The notes: generated from the letters alone by a model not told the origin. A stretch of 64,000 nt of DNA from Desulfofundulus thermobenzoicus (GCF_009428905.1 NZ_WHYR01000009.1:22422-86421); one strand, 5' to 3'; shown: positions 1 to 9,499, counted from the stretch's first letter. Numbers and translations are program-made.

Positions 1-1244
1 ATGATGGGCGTGATTTCCGTGGCGATATCGGCCTTGATCATGTGGATGGAGGGGGCCGTGGCCTTCAGCTTCACGCCGAAATGGCTGCCCTGGCGGATGA
101 GCTGCGGCTCCTCCAGGACCATCTCATCCAGGGTGGGGGTGACCACCCCATAGCCGCTTTCCCGTACCTCGGCCAGGGCCCGGGCCACCTTGTCGTATTC
201 CCGCTTGGCCACGGCCAGTTCCTTTACCAGGCGGAAGAGGTCGTGGTCGCCTTCGATGGGCAGGCCCGATTCTTCACTGAGCACCCGGTAGTACAGCTCC
301 TGGGGGGAGGTTATTTCAATGGCCGCCACCCCGGTGCCCATATCCATCCTGGTCAGGTTGACCGACTGGATAAAATCGTAGTCAGCCAGGTTTTCCACCG
401 CCCCGTGCACGTCCCGCAGGCGGCGCACATTCTGGATGGTTTCCCGTACCGTATTTTCAAACTGCTGCCGCAGCCAGTGCCTGCTTTCCAGTTCCTCCAC
501 CCACAGGGGCAGGGCAATGTTCACTTCGTTCACCGGGAATTCCATGAGTACCGTTTCCAGGATGAACAGGGCGTCCTGCTGGCTCAGCTGCAGGCAGTCC
601 ACAGGCAGGACGGGCACGTCGTATTTGTCGGCCAGTTCCCCGGCCAGGGCCAGGGTTTCCTGGTCCCGGGGATGGGTGCTGTTCAAAAGGACCAGGAAAG
701 GCCGGTTGATGTCCTTGAATTCGGCAATCACCCGCTCCTCGGCCTCGATGTAGTTTTCCCGGGGGATGTCGGTAATGCTGCCGTCGGTGGTGACCACAAT
801 GCCGATGGTGGAGTGGTCCGAGATAACCTTGCGGGTGCCGATCTCCGCCGCTTCCTGGAAGGGAATGGGTTCTTCGAACCAGGGGGTGGTGACCATACGG
901 GGGCCGTCTTCCTCTTCATAGCCCAGGGCACCTTCCACCCGGTAGCCCACACAGTCCACCAGGCGCATTTTAACCTTTAAGTTGGGGGAAAGGGTGATTT
1001 CCACCGCCTCATTGGGCACGAACTTGGGTTCAGTGGTCATGACGGTGCGGCCGGCGCCGCTCTGGGGCAGTTCATCCTTGGCCCGTTCCCGGTCGTAGGG
1101 GTTTTCAATATTGGGGATCATCAAAAGTTCGGCAAAACGTTTGATGAAGGTGGATTTGCCCGTGCGGACGCCGCCGCTCACGCCCACGTAAATATCGCCG
1201 CCGGTGCGTTCCGCCATATCCCGGAAGATGTCCAGCTTTTCCAT
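1..1244 (-). CDS. spoIVA: Stage IV sporulation protein A, C-terminus cut by window edge
   Basis: ATPase that polymerises on the forespore outer membrane and forms the basement layer of the spore coat. The start is ATG at 1244 with a GGAGGGAG ribosome site just upstream. About 414 of the usual ~490 residues are visible and the reading frame is open to the left edge. An N-terminal P-loop reads GVRTGKST, and the segment NPYDRERAKDELPQSGAGRT typical of the family follows. No frameshift is seen. It is the last gene of the leftward block containing gpsA, plsY and der, the order common in spore-forming Firmicutes. Identity is secure from sequence and context; only the last part is missing. Confidence 0.97.
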   Translation of the reverse strand, partial: MEKLDIFRDMAERTGGDIYVGVSGGVRTGKSTFIKRFAELLMIPNIENPYDRERAKDELPQSGAGRTVMTTEPKFVPNEAVEITLSPNLKVKMRLVDCVGYRVEGALGYEEEDGPRMVTTPWFEEPIPFQEAAEIGTRKVISDHSTIGIVVTTDGSITDIPRENYIEAEERVIAEFKDINRPFLVLLNSTHPRDQETLALAGELADKYDVPVLPVDCLQLSQQDALFILETVLMEFPVNEVNIALPLWVEELESRHWLRQQFENTVRETIQNVRRLRDVHGAVENLADYDFIQSVNLTRMDMGTGVAAIEITSPQELYYRVLSEESGLPIEGDHDLFRLVKELAVAKREYDKVARALAEVRESGYGVVTPTLDEMVLEEPQLIRQGSHFGVKLKATAPSIHMIKADIATEITPI

Positions 1245-1556
1245 GAACGTGCTCCCTCCTCAAATCAAATTTTCTTCCGTTGCCCGTTTATATAAAAGTT
1301 GTACAACGTGATCGCATCCCCCCCTGGTCAAGGCAGGGTCTATTTTTTTCCAGTGGCATACATTAACAATATATATATATTTCCTGCGGGATGGAATATG
1401 ACCGGGGAAATTTTTTTGTTTCGCCGGTTTCGCCGGACCCCCGGGTGCCGGGTTTTGATTTTTTTGGAGAAAGATTTCCCACTGCCGGCAGGAATCCTTG
1501 TCCCGGTGTCGAACAATCTTATTGACCCGAATAAGTTGTCGGAAGGAGAGTGATGA
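1245..1556. other. Divergent intergenic region between spoIVA and NlpC/P60 gene
   Basis: No gene is seen. The two flanking genes are divergent, so both promoters must lie here. An AT-rich stretch at about 1364-1384 and a CATACATT box at 1357-1364 on the plus strand resemble a mother-cell (sigma E/K) minus-10 element, but the matching minus-35 element is poor. Confidence 0.4.
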
Positions 1557-2351
1557 ATGAAAGGGTCGGAGAAGAGTGCGCGTGCACACAAAATCCACCG
1601 GTGGCCCGTTCCGGCAGTGGTCTTTTTGTTTTTCCTTTCCCTGCCGGCCTTTGCCTGGGCTGCCGGTAACCATGGGATTGTCACCGGTACCGGTTGCGCT
1701 GTCAGCCAGTCCCGGGATGCCACCGCCCCGGCAAAAGCGGTTTTGGTGGCTGCCCGGGACACCGCGGCCGGTGGAGTTGAGTATACGGTTTGTCCGGGGG
1801 ATACTTTATACAGAATAGGGCTGCGTTACGGGGTGAGCTACGAGGCCATCATGGAAGCCAACGGGCTGACCTCCACCCTGATTTATCCCGGCCAGGTCCT
1901 GTCCATCCCCGCCAAAGGTGAGGGGGCGCCCGCCCGACCGGCGCCGCAGGAACAGGAGGTATCCCGGGCCGGGGGAACCGATGAGCGGGGCATACTGGCC
2001 AAGGCCGCTTCCCTGCTGGGCAAGCCCTATGCCTATGGCGCCAGCGGACCTTCTTCCTTTGATTGTTCCGGTTTCACCGCCTATGTGTTCCGGCAGGCCG
2101 CCGGCATCAACCTGCCCCACAACGCCGCCGCCCAGGCGGAACTGGGCCGTCCGGTGAGCCGGGACCAGTTGTCCCCGGGAGACCTGGTATTCTTCGGCTA
2201 TTACGGCAGCAGAGGAATCGGTCATGTAGGTATTTATGTGGGAGAAGGCCGCTTTATTCATGCTTCCACCAACAGGGGGGTAACCTATTCCTCCCTGAGC
2301 GATACCTATTACGCGAACAACTATAAAGGAGCCCGCCGGATTATCCGTTAG
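1557..2351 (+). CDS. Secreted LysM-NlpC/P60 cell-wall endopeptidase
   Basis: Probable D,L-endopeptidase that cleaves peptidoglycan stem peptides outside the membrane. Start ATG 1557 follows GGAAGGAG with 8 nt spacing. Residues 1-36 are a basic N-terminus plus hydrophobic core ending AFAWA, a signal peptide. A LysM domain lies at about 75-118 (YTVCPGDTLYRIGLRYG). The NlpC/P60 domain fills about 143-264, with catalytic Cys in DCSGF, His in GHVGIY and the third residue His in FIHAS. It is the only plus-strand gene in the first 23 kb and is closed by two hairpins. Divergence from spoIVA suggests a sporulation or germination role, which is inference. Confidence 0.93.
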   Translation: MKGSEKSARAHKIHRWPVPAVVFLFFLSLPAFAWAAGNHGIVTGTGCAVSQSRDATAPAKAVLVAARDTAAGGVEYTVCPGDTLYRIGLRYGVSYEAIMEANGLTSTLIYPGQVLSIPAKGEGAPARPAPQEQEVSRAGGTDERGILAKAASLLGKPYAYGASGPSSFDCSGFTAYVFRQAAGINLPHNAAAQAELGRPVSRDQLSPGDLVFFGYYGSRGIGHVGIYVGEGRFIHASTNRGVTYSSLSDTYYANNYKGARRIIR

Positions 2352-2363
2352 TTTGTTAAAAAA

Positions 2364-2379
2364 CCCCGCTTAAGCGGGG
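2364..2379. terminator. Perfect 16-nt palindrome after NlpC/P60 gene
   Basis: CCCCGCTTAAGCGGGG, 12 nt after the stop codon, preceded by an A run (useful as a U tract in the minus direction) but with no T run to the right. It may help end transcription from both sides. Confidence 0.5.
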
Positions 2380-2399
2380 AGTAACAGGTGGTTCAAACT

Positions 2400-2428
2400 C
2401 AAACAGCCCGGCAGGGCTGTTTGTTTTA
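2400..2428 (+). terminator. Intrinsic terminator of the NlpC/P60 gene
   Basis: Stem CAAACAGCCC/GGGCTGTTTG with a GGCA loop followed by TTTTAT. It sits between the convergent NlpC/P60 gene and gpsA. Confidence 0.75.
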
Positions 2429-2436
2429 TAAGGGGT

Positions 2437-3495
2437 TTATCCCGGCCGGGGGCCGGTCTGCCAGCGCACCAGGGCGGCGGCCATGGCCACCTCCTCCATT
2501 TCGTGGCGGCGGCCCCGGGTCATCAAATTGGTCACTGCCGCCCTGGGGGACAGCCCTTCAAAGAGCACCCGGTATATCTGCTCGGTGATGGGCATTTCCA
2601 CCCGGTATCTGGCGGCCAGGCGGTAGGCGGCGCGGGTGGTGCGCACCCCTTCCACCACCATGTGCACGCTGGCCACCGCCTCGGCCAGGCTCTTCCCCCG
2701 GCCGATTTCCATCCCCGCCCGGCGGTTGCGGCTGTGCATGCTGGTGCAGGTGACGATTAAATCCCCCACCCCGGCCAGGCCGGCGAAGGTCAGGGGGTTG
2801 GCCCCCAGGGCCATGCCCAGGCGGGTAATTTCCGCCAGCCCCCGGGTCATCAGGGCCGCCCTGGTGTTATCCCCGAAGCCCAGACCATCGGCAATGCCCG
2901 TGCCCAGGGCGATGATATTTTTCAAAGCCCCTCCCAGTTCCACCCCGGTCACATCGGGATTGGTATAAACCCGGAAGCTGGGGGTCATAAACAGCTCCTG
3001 GGCCCTGCCGGTGGTTTGCGGGTCCCGACCGGCCACCACCACGGCTGTGGGCAACCCCCGGCCCACTTCCTCCGCATGACTGGGGCCGGAAAGGACCACA
3101 TAACGGCCCGCATTATCCTCCCCGGCCTCTCCGGTAAAAACCCGGGACAGGGGCTGCAGGGTGTCTTCCTCGATACCCTTGGCGGCGTTGATAACCATCA
3201 CCCCGGGGGGCAGGAGGGGCAGCGCCTGGCGCAAAACCGGGCGGAAGGCATGGGAAGGGACACCGCAGACCACCGCTCCGGCCCTTTCCAGCACCCGGGG
3301 GAGATCCACGGTTACCTGTATTTCCGGCGGCACGGCCACCCCGGGCAGGTAACGGCCGTTTTCCCCCGCTTCCCTTATCTGCCGGGCCAGGTCTTCCCGG
3401 CGGGACCACATGCTCACCTGCATTCCCTTCCCCGCCAGGAGTACGGCCAGGGCCGTGGCCCAGCTGCCGGCCCCTAAAATGGCCACCTTGTCCAC
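2437..3495 (-). CDS. gpsA: Glycerol-3-phosphate dehydrogenase [NAD(P)+]
   Basis: Reduces dihydroxyacetone phosphate to sn-glycerol 3-phosphate, the backbone for phospholipid synthesis, in the cytosol. The start is GTG at 3495 with GGGAAGGGAAG upstream; no better start is seen. The N-terminal Rossmann motif is GAGSWATA, the catalytic Lys is in [13 protein letters not shown], and the substrate loop is [14 protein letters not shown]. At 352 residues it is slightly longer than usual (about 330-340), with a C-terminal extension. It lies 111 bp downstream of plsY, which uses its product, so the two probably act in one pathway. Confidence 0.97.
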   Translation of the reverse strand: MDKVAILGAGSWATALAVLLAGKGMQVSMWSRREDLARQIREAGENGRYLPGVAVPPEIQVTVDLPRVLERAGAVVCGVPSHAFRPVLRQALPLLPPGVMVINAAKGIEEDTLQPLSRVFTGEAGEDNAGRYVVLSGPSHAEEVGRGLPTAVVVAGRDPQTTGRAQELFMTPSFRVYTNPDVTGVELGGALKNIIALGTGIADGLGFGDNTRAALMTRGLAEITRLGMALGANPLTFAGLAGVGDLIVTCTSMHSRNRRAGMEIGRGKSLAEAVASVHMVVEGVRTTRAAYRLAARYRVEMPITEQIYRVLFEGLSPRAAVTNLMTRGRRHEMEEVAMAAALVRWQTGPRPG

Positions 3496-3514
3496 AAAAC
3501 TTCCCTTCCCTTCT

Positions 3515-3606
3515 AAAAAGGGGACACGCTACTTTTTTTACGGTGTCCTCCCCTTTTTTTCTAAAATGTAAAATAAGGGCTGTCCTCTTTTGCTCCTGTC
3601 CCCTTT
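3515..3606. repeat. GGGGAC-type palindromic repeat between plsY and gpsA
   Basis: First hairpin: AAAAAGGGGACAC (3515-3527) pairs with GTGTCC-T-CCCCTTTTT (3543-3558), one bulged base. A second unit with CTGTCC (3579-3586) and CTGTCCCCTTTTT (3596-3608) follows. Such AAAAGGGGACA elements look like REP-type dispersed repeats; a related GGGGACG core appears at 7299-7327 and 25160-25203. They could also act as terminators for either strand. Confidence 0.6.
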
Positions 3607-4179
3607 TTAACCTATTTTGGGTTCGGTGCCTTCCAGCAGCCTTTTTATATTGGACCGGTGTTTGTAGACGGCGATCAGGGCGACCAGGACGCCAAAGGCC
3701 ACGTACGGGGCCGGCTGGTGCAGCATAAACATCCACAGGGGCACCGACAGGGCGGCCACCATGGAACCCAGGGAGACGTAGCGAAAAAGGGCCACCACCA
3801 CCAGCCACAGGCCCAGGGCAAAGAGGGCGGCCAGCGGTGCCAGGACCAGGAATACTCCCAGGCCGGTGGCGATGATCTTTCCTCCCTTAAAGCCCAGGAA
3901 CACCGGCCAGCTGTGCCCGGCCAGGGCGGCCAGGGCGGTGGCCAGTTCCAGGCCGTGCCCGCCAAAGTGACGGCCCAGCCAGACGGCCAGGGCCCCTTTC
4001 CCGGCGTCGCCCAAAAGGGCCACGGCTCCGTAAACCGGACCCAGGGTGCGCCAGACGTTGGTGGCCCCGATGTTACCGCTGCCGTGCTGCCGGATGTCCA
4101 CCCCCCGGGCACGGCCCAGGAGATAGCCTGCGGGAATTGAGCCAATCAGATAGCTGGCCACCACGATCCAAAAGGCCAT
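3607..4179 (-). CDS. plsY: Acyl-phosphate:glycerol-3-phosphate acyltransferase
   Basis: Integral membrane enzyme that transfers an acyl group from acyl phosphate to glycerol 3-phosphate, giving lysophosphatidate. 190 residues, ATG at 4179. The three family motifs are visible: GSIPAGYLLGR with GSGNIGATN (about 12-41), GHSWPVFLGFKGGK (about 88-101; the usual GGKG(V/I)AT is GGKIIATG here), and HRSNIKRLLEGTEPKIG at the C-terminus. Five or so membrane segments are evident. It lies 15 bp from der and upstream of gpsA, giving a der-plsY-gpsA transcription unit. Confidence 0.96.
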   Translation of the reverse strand: MAFWIVVASYLIGSIPAGYLLGRARGVDIRQHGSGNIGATNVWRTLGPVYGAVALLGDAGKGALAVWLGRHFGGHGLELATALAALAGHSWPVFLGFKGGKIIATGLGVFLVLAPLAALFALGLWLVVVALFRYVSLGSMVAALSVPLWMFMLHQPAPYVAFGVLVALIAVYKHRSNIKRLLEGTEPKIG

Positions 4180-4194
4180 TTCCCCGTCCCCCCT

Positions 4195-5514
4195 TTACTG
4201 CCGCTCCCGGCGGCGCAGTATGAAACGGATGGGTGTGCCTTCAAAGCCATAAGCCTCCCGCAGTTGATTTTCCAGGTAGCGCAGGTAGGAAAAGTGCACC
4301 AGTTCCGGATCGTTGACAAACAGGACAAAGGTGGGCGGCTTAACCCCTCCCTGGGTGGCGTAAAGGATTTTCAACCGCCGGTTTTTGTTTGCCGGTGGCG
4401 GGTTGTGCATAACGGCCTCCCGGATCAGGGCGTTGAGGTCGGCGGTGTTCACCCGCAGGCATTGCTGTTCGGCCACCAGATTCACCAGTTCCATCACCCG
4501 GGGCAGGCGCCTTCCGGTCAGGGCGGAGATAAAGACCACCGGGGCGTAGGTCATGAAGGCCAGTTCCCGGCGGATCGCTTCGGTAAAGCGGGCCGCGGTG
4601 CGGTCGTCCTTTTCCACCAGGTCCCACTTGTTCACCACCAGCACGCTGGCCTTGCCCTGTTCATGGGCGTAGCCGGCGATGCGCTTGTCCTGGTCGGTGA
4701 CCCCTTCCACGGCGTCCAGCACCACCAGGGCCACTTGGCAGCGGTCCACGGCCTTAAAGGAGCGGATGACGCTGTATTTTTCCGTGGGCAGGTCGATGCG
4801 GCTTTTGCGCCGGATGCCGGCGGTGTCCACCAGCAGGTAACGGCGGCCGTTCAGGGTAAAGTATGTATCAATGGCGTCCCGGGTGGTGCCGGGAATTTCA
4901 CTGACGATGACCCGTTCCTCGCCCAGCAGGGCGTTGACCAGGGAGGATTTGCCCACGTTGGGGCGGCCGATGACGGCAATGCGCAGGGTGTCCGGCTCCT
5001 CTTCGTCCTCCGCCGCCGGGGGCAGCACGGCCACCAGGCGGTCCAGCAGGTCGCCGGTGTTCATGCCCTGGGCGGCGGAAACGGGTATGGGTTCGCCCAG
5101 GCCCAGGCGGTAGAATTCCGTCCATTCCCCGGCCCGCTGGAAATTTTCTATCTTGTTCACCACCAGCAGGACCGGTTTTCGGGTGCGGCGCAAAAGGGCG
5201 GCCACTTCCTGGTCGGTAGGGGTCAGTCCCGTGCGCCCGTCCACCAGGAAGAGGACGGCGTCGGCTTCGTCAATGGCCAGTGCCACCTGCCGGCGCACCC
5301 GGCCGGGGATGTCCCCCGCTTCGGCCAGGTCCAGCCCCCCGGTGTCCACCAGGGTGAAGGTGCGGCCGGCCCATTCGGCGGTCTGGTAGAGGCGATCCCG
5401 GGTGACGCCGGGCTGGTCTTCCACGATGGCCACCCGGCCGCCCACTATGCGGTTGAACAGGGTGGACTTGCCCACGTTGGGGCGGCCCACTATGGCTACT
5501 ACCGGTTTGGGCAA
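4195..5514 (-). CDS. der: Ribosome biogenesis GTPase Der (EngA)
   Basis: Double GTPase needed for 50S subunit maturation. Two G domains each with GRPNVGKS P-loop (about residues 9-16 and 180-187), DTGG/DTAG switch motifs and NKI/NKWD specificity motifs, then the KH-like C-terminal domain. The frame is open to a GTG at 5532, but the better start is TTG at 5514: it gives the family N-terminus (M)PKPVVAIVG and has GGAGG 11 nt upstream, inside the longer reading. That gives 439 residues, a normal length. Followed closely by plsY. Confidence 0.96.
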   Translation of the reverse strand: MPKPVVAIVGRPNVGKSTLFNRIVGGRVAIVEDQPGVTRDRLYQTAEWAGRTFTLVDTGGLDLAEAGDIPGRVRRQVALAIDEADAVLFLVDGRTGLTPTDQEVAALLRRTRKPVLLVVNKIENFQRAGEWTEFYRLGLGEPIPVSAAQGMNTGDLLDRLVAVLPPAAEDEEEPDTLRIAVIGRPNVGKSSLVNALLGEERVIVSEIPGTTRDAIDTYFTLNGRRYLLVDTAGIRRKSRIDLPTEKYSVIRSFKAVDRCQVALVVLDAVEGVTDQDKRIAGYAHEQGKASVLVVNKWDLVEKDDRTAARFTEAIRRELAFMTYAPVVFISALTGRRLPRVMELVNLVAEQQCLRVNTADLNALIREAVMHNPPPANKNRRLKILYATQGGVKPPTFVLFVNDPELVHFSYLRYLENQLREAYGFEGTPIRFILRRRERQ

Positions 5515-5662
5515 CTGCTTACCAGCCTCCACGTTAATATAATAAAAAACCCCGGCGGGGGAGAAATGTTTTATTTATTTCAGCCAGCTTAATTTTACCA
5601 TGTACGCTGGTGAAACCGCAAGGAAAGACTGTTTTGCAACCAATGTTTACCGGGCAGATGAA

Positions 5663-5699
5663 TTAAGTTAATAAGGGTGCCAGGCACCTTTTTAACTTA
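5663..5699. repeat. GGTGCC-type palindromic repeat
   Basis: Nested inverted repeat: TAAGTTA...TAACTTA outside AGGGTGCC-A-GGCACCT. It overlaps the last codon region of the DUF512 gene and could terminate it; the right arm is followed by T5 on the plus strand. GGTGCCAGGCACC palindromes are another common dispersed-repeat type. Confidence 0.55.
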
Positions 5700-7026
5700 T
5701 CTCTTCCGGGAGCGGCCGGCCCAGGCAGGCGGCGGCCAGTTCCGCCGGCCCCTCCGCCACCGCCACCGGGCGGTCCAGTTTCCGGGAAAGCTCACCCACC
5801 GTCATGTCGTCCAGAAAGACCGCTTCCCCCCGGCGCAGCATCACCGGCGGGATGATCAGGGGTTGCCCCGGGTCCTTGCCCCGCAACGCGGCCAGGATGT
5901 CCCCGCCGGAGATCAGCCCGGCCACCGTCACCTGTTCCCCGAAAAGGCGGTTGGGGATAACGGCCAGCTCCACGGACAGGTTCCGGATCCGGTTTAGCCG
6001 GTGTATAACCGGGGCCAGCACCTTTTCGCCCAGCACCCCCGTGGCCACGGTCACCCGGCGGGGGCGGGACATCTGCCGGGGCAGGCGGCGGGCCACCTCC
6101 TGCCACCCGTCCAGGAACAGGCGCACCAGGCCCACCCCGTTTTCCGTCTGGGGAAAATCGTCGTAATGGGAGGCCGGGGGCACCGGTACGCCCGCCAGCA
6201 GGTAGAATTCGTCGCTGGCAAAGACCACGGCCTCTTCCCGCCGGGCCAGGCACCGGTCCCGCCACCGGCGCACCCGCTCCACTATTTCCCGGGCTTCCCC
6301 CGGTGTAAAGGTGCGCAAGGGGTAAAGCCCCTCCCGGTGGCGGGTCAGTCCCACCGGCACAATGGCCACGGATCTAACCGCATGACCCAGGGAGAGGAGG
6401 TCCTCCACCGTACGTTCCAGTTCGACACCGTCGTTAAGATCCGGGCAGAGCACCACCTGGGTGTGCAGGGCAATGCCGGCCCCGGCCAGTTGACGTAACC
6501 GGGACATGATTTCCCCCGCCCGGGGGTGGCGGAGCATTTTTTCCCGGAGCTGCGGGTTGGTGGTATGTACCGATATGTACAGGGGACTCAAGCGCAGGCG
6601 GATGATCCGCCGGAAGTCCCTTTCCTGCAGATTGGTCAGGGTGATAAAGTTGCCCTGGGTAAAGGAAAGGCGGTAGTCGTCATCTTTTACGTACAGGGTG
6701 GGACGCAGGCCCGGGGGCATCTGGTCCACAAAGCAGAACAGGCAGCGGTTCTGGCAGCGGCGGGTGGGGCCCAGCCCTCCGCCGGCCAGGGTGATGCCCA
6801 GGTCTTCGTCGAAATCCTTTTCTATTTCCAGGAGCCATTCTTCCCCGTCCGGCTTGATCAGGACCAGGGCCAGCTCTTCGTCAGAGGTGAGAAAACGGTA
6901 ATCCAGGATATCCTCCACCGGCTGCCCGTTGATATCCGCGATGCGATCCCCCGGCTCTACACCCAGTTGAGCGGCGATGCTGCCGGGGGCTACCCCTTCC
7001 ACAGCCAGGCCCCGTCCGTTGGTCAT
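5692..7026 (-). CDS. DUF512 protein: PDZ-like domain plus radical-SAM-like Fe-S domain
   Basis: Conserved protein of unknown reaction often found next to der in Firmicutes. An N-terminal PDZ-like domain (GVAPGSIAAQLGVEPGDRI) is followed by a cysteine motif CQNRCLFCFVDQMPPG (C-x3-C-x2-C, radical-SAM spacing) and a C-terminal DUF512 domain. The frame begins at TTG 7053, but ATG 7026 has GGAAGGGAG 7 nt upstream and is chosen (444 residues). It lies 177 bp upstream of der. Calling it a radical SAM enzyme rests on the cysteine spacing; the substrate is unknown. Confidence 0.88.
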   Translation of the reverse strand: MTNGRGLAVEGVAPGSIAAQLGVEPGDRIADINGQPVEDILDYRFLTSDEELALVLIKPDGEEWLLEIEKDFDEDLGITLAGGGLGPTRRCQNRCLFCFVDQMPPGLRPTLYVKDDDYRLSFTQGNFITLTNLQERDFRRIIRLRLSPLYISVHTTNPQLREKMLRHPRAGEIMSRLRQLAGAGIALHTQVVLCPDLNDGVELERTVEDLLSLGHAVRSVAIVPVGLTRHREGLYPLRTFTPGEAREIVERVRRWRDRCLARREEAVVFASDEFYLLAGVPVPPASHYDDFPQTENGVGLVRLFLDGWQEVARRLPRQMSRPRRVTVATGVLGEKVLAPVIHRLNRIRNLSVELAVIPNRLFGEQVTVAGLISGGDILAALRGKDPGQPLIIPPVMLRRGEAVFLDDMTVGELSRKLDRPVAVAEGPAELAAACLGRPLPEEIS

Positions 7027-7096
7027 GAAAAGTCTCCCTTCCGCACGGTTCAATGTGACATGTTCATTATCTAATAGTCGCCAGCTTTAGTCAAGG

Positions 7097-7276
7097 TTAA
7101 TGCCGCACAATGAAATAGGTGCCGTCGGGCAGGATGTGGACGGTGGCATCCAGGGTTTTGGCCAGGGTGCGGGCCATTTTTTCCTGCTCTTCGGGGTTGG
7201 GGGCAAAAAAAATGGGCGCCCCCCCGGCCACATGATCCATATTTAAGGTTACAATGGCCAGAATACGGCTTTCCAT
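7097..7276 (-). CDS. Small capping-type partner of YIEGIA protein (59 aa)
   Basis: A short gene with ATG at 7276 and GGAGG 6 nt upstream. The product begins MESRILAIVTLNMDHVAGGA and ends DGTYFIVRH. It matches my memory of the small protein annotated as a capping-complex subunit that always accompanies YIEGIA membrane proteins in spore formers. It directly follows the YIEGIA gene on the same strand, 46 bp away, with a perfect hairpin between them. Function is unproved; a role in a sporulation membrane complex is inference. Confidence 0.8.
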   Translation of the reverse strand: MESRILAIVTLNMDHVAGGAPIFFAPNPEEQEKMARTLAKTLDATVHILPDGTYFIVRH

Positions 7277-7298
7277 AAAAATCCTCCCTCTAAAACCG

Positions 7299-7327
7299 CC
7301 TGAAAAGGGGACGATCCCCTTTTCAGG
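7299..7327. repeat. Perfect 13-bp inverted repeat across the YIEGIA stop codon
   Basis: CCTGAAAAGGGGA / TCCCCTTTTCAGG with a 3-nt loop. It covers the last two codons of the upstream gene. No U tract follows, so it may attenuate or protect the transcript between the two genes. The AAAAGGGGA core resembles the repeats at 3515 and 25160. Confidence 0.6.
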
Positions 7328-8228
7328 GCCGGGCGGCCAGGCGGCCGGCTTCGGTTTTCAGGGGGCGGGAGCGGGCGCTTTCCAGCACCGGCGCGCGCTT
7401 CACCGCCAGGATGAGGGCTTCCATGTCCTTCTCCACCGGCACGGTGTACAGGCCCACTTCCCCGGTGTCGGGGTTTTTGCGGGCCATGGGGGTGTACTCG
7501 GGCAGGTCCACATCCTTTTTGGTGCCCAGGAGCACCGCCACGGTGTGGGCGATGGCCTGGCGCTGCCCCAGGTCGTGGATGGTGGCCCGGGCGTCGGCGT
7601 TTTTGGGCCTGATGAGCACGGCCAGCCCTTCGGCTTCGATCTTCTCCCGCATCTCCCTTAAGCCGATGTTGACAAAGCCGATGTCTTCCACCATCAGCAC
7701 CCCATCCTTATTAAACCATAACCGGGCCGGCACCACTTCACAGATATCCCCGATGGTTTCCCCGGCCATAAACGCCCGGGCAAATAAAATGGCCAGCACG
7801 GCCAGGACAAGGGCGGCCGGCCATTTGCCCAGTTCATGGGCGATGCTGGTTAAAAGGGCGGTGGCCATGACCAGGTAATTGCGGGCTTCAAAGGTGCGGG
7901 CAATGCCTTCGATGTAGTCGCTGCCCCGCCCGACCAGTTCATTTTCTTCCAGGTTTTCCAGGGTCTTTCTCTCTATGCTCCTGATTTCCCGGAACTGGCT
8001 GGCCGCCAGGGCCAGGAAGGTTACGGCGGTGAAATCGGGTTTTAATATGGCCGGTACGGCCACCGCCCCCAGGGCCGCGGCAATGAAGCCCAGGGACAGG
8101 TGGGAAAGGTAGCCGTGGGGGTAACCGGGATACTGGCGGTAGTCCAGGTGGAGCATGAACAGCCGCGCCAGGGTGCCCGCCAGCGTCCCGGCAATGATGG
8201 TGCCCAGGTACTCCTGCAAAAAGACCAC
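7323..8228 (-). CDS. YIEGIA family membrane protein
   Basis: Membrane protein of spore formers; the family is named for a conserved hexapeptide, seen here as YIEGIA near residue 105. 301 residues with membrane segments at about 7-25, 45-75 and 115-150, then a soluble C-terminal domain that carries the motif NIGLREMREKIEAEGLAVLI. Start GTG 8228 follows AGGGG and sits 2 bp after the spoIIP stop, so translation is probably coupled. Its small partner gene follows. Exact function unknown; linkage to spoIIP and spoIVA suggests a spore role. Confidence 0.85.
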   Translation of the reverse strand: MVFLQEYLGTIIAGTLAGTLARLFMLHLDYRQYPGYPHGYLSHLSLGFIAAALGAVAVPAILKPDFTAVTFLALAASQFREIRSIERKTLENLEENELVGRGSDYIEGIARTFEARNYLVMATALLTSIAHELGKWPAALVLAVLAILFARAFMAGETIGDICEVVPARLWFNKDGVLMVEDIGFVNIGLREMREKIEAEGLAVLIRPKNADARATIHDLGQRQAIAHTVAVLLGTKKDVDLPEYTPMARKNPDTGEVGLYTVPVEKDMEALILAVKRAPVLESARSRPLKTEAGRLAARP

Positions 8229-8230
8229 CC

Positions 8231-9499
8231 CTAGTCCTGGCGGATGCGGCTTAAGTGATCCCGGTCGGCCTCGCTGGCGTCGGGGTCCCTTTTACCCGGG
8301 ACGGTGGCCTTCTCAGAGGCATCCAGGGCCTTTCTTTCCCGGCGGGGGCCCAGGAAGCTGGCAAATTCCCGGCCGAAAAAGTGGGCGAGGCGGGCACTGG
8401 CCCTGTCCCAGCCGCCGGCGCTGATGACCAGGAAAGCGCCGCTGCCCAGAACGGTGAGAATGATGATCCAGGCCAGGGCGTTCCAGCTGCCCGGAGTGGC
8501 CGCCGTGCGGTCGGTGACCGGTTTGGGCGCACCCGGCGGTGCCGGGGCGGTTATGCCCAGGATCACCGGCACGGCGTCGGCCAGCAGGGCAATGCCCCGT
8601 TCCGCCTCTTCTCTGGTGTTGGTGTGGGTGCCGGCCTCAATGAGCACGGCGGTGGGCATGAGATCCTGGTTGTAATTTCCCTGGCCCATGAAGATTTCCT
8701 TTACTATGGGCTTGTGTACGCTGTTGGCGTAGGACATGAGCCGCTTGGCAAAATCCAGGTTGGCCTGCATGCGGGGATTCTCCCGTCCGATGACCAGGCG
8801 GGTCTGGGCCACGTCCTCCTGGGATATATTTTTCCGGTAATAACCGGGGTCGGGGATGCCGTCCCGGTGCACGTCAAAAAGGGCGATAGGGTTGTTTTTC
8901 ATTAAATTGGCCGCCGTGCGCCGGGAGCGGTAATAGGCGTTGTCGTCGTGGGGGTCGTGGGGCGTTTTGTCATAATCCACCCGGGTCCCCTTTTTCTGCA
9001 GGCGGTCCACCAGGGACTGCCCCACCTGGTAGATCCCCCCATGGAAGGGGATGGCCTCCGACCCGTCGGAAGGTACATAGGATTCGTCACTGTGGGTATG
9101 GTAAATGCCCACCGGCTGGGTGGTCCGGGCCACCCGGCTGACGGGTACCGTCATCTGACTGTAAAATTCGTTGTAGGCCAGCAGGTCCCTGTCCAGGCCC
9201 AGGAAACGGGCGCGGGCCGTATTGCCTTCCACCCGTACCACCCGGTAGTGGTTTCCATCGGCGGTGATGATCTCATCGTTCACCGACACCCGGCGGCCCA
9301 CCTGGCTGATTATCCGCCCCTGTTCGTCCTGGATGGTGCATACGTAACCGGCTATATGATCCCTTTCCCCTTCCCCCAAAAGCGCCCGGGGGTTCCACAC
9401 CGGGCCGGAAACCCGGGAGTAGGTGTAAAGGGCCATCAGGGTCAGGCCAAGGATGATAAGACCGGTACCCCAAAAGATTTTCCGCCGCGCCCGGCTCAT
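8231..9499 (-). CDS. spoIIP: Stage II sporulation protein P, peptidoglycan hydrolase
   Basis: Amidase/endopeptidase of the DMP complex that drives septal thinning and engulfment. An N-terminal membrane anchor (about 9-27) precedes the SpoIIP domain with zinc-site motifs GIYHTHSDESY, DVHRDG and IEAGTHTNTREEAE. A second hydrophobic segment near residue 330-350 (WIIILTVLGSGAFLVISAGG) and a basic tail are extra to the core. The ATG at 9499 is preferred over TTG 9505 because AGGAGG is 9 nt away. It overlaps the stop of the upstream DUF1614 gene (TAATG), so the two are translationally coupled. Confidence 0.95.
   Translation of the reverse strand: MSRARRKIFWGTGLIILGLTLMALYTYSRVSGPVWNPRALLGEGERDHIAGYVCTIQDEQGRIISQVGRRVSVNDEIITADGNHYRVVRVEGNTARARFLGLDRDLLAYNEFYSQMTVPVSRVARTTQPVGIYHTHSDESYVPSDGSEAIPFHGGIYQVGQSLVDRLQKKGTRVDYDKTPHDPHDDNAYYRSRRTAANLMKNNPIALFDVHRDGIPDPGYYRKNISQEDVAQTRLVIGRENPRMQANLDFAKRLMSYANSVHKPIVKEIFMGQGNYNQDLMPTAVLIEAGTHTNTREEAERGIALLADAVPVILGITAPAPPGAPKPVTDRTAATPGSWNALAWIIILTVLGSGAFLVISAGGWDRASARLAHFFGREFASFLGPRRERKALDASEKATVPGKRDPDASEADRDHLSRIRQD

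Noticed and set aside
42..980. Long plus-strand frame of 312 codons
   Set aside because: Lies opposite spoIVA, has low-complexity Gly/His/Gln-rich translation typical of an antisense shadow in GC-rich DNA.
1337..1364. Sigma E/K promoter before the NlpC/P60 gene
   Set aside because: CATACATT fits the minus-10 box but the minus-35 region is poor and nearly 200 bp separate it from the start codon.
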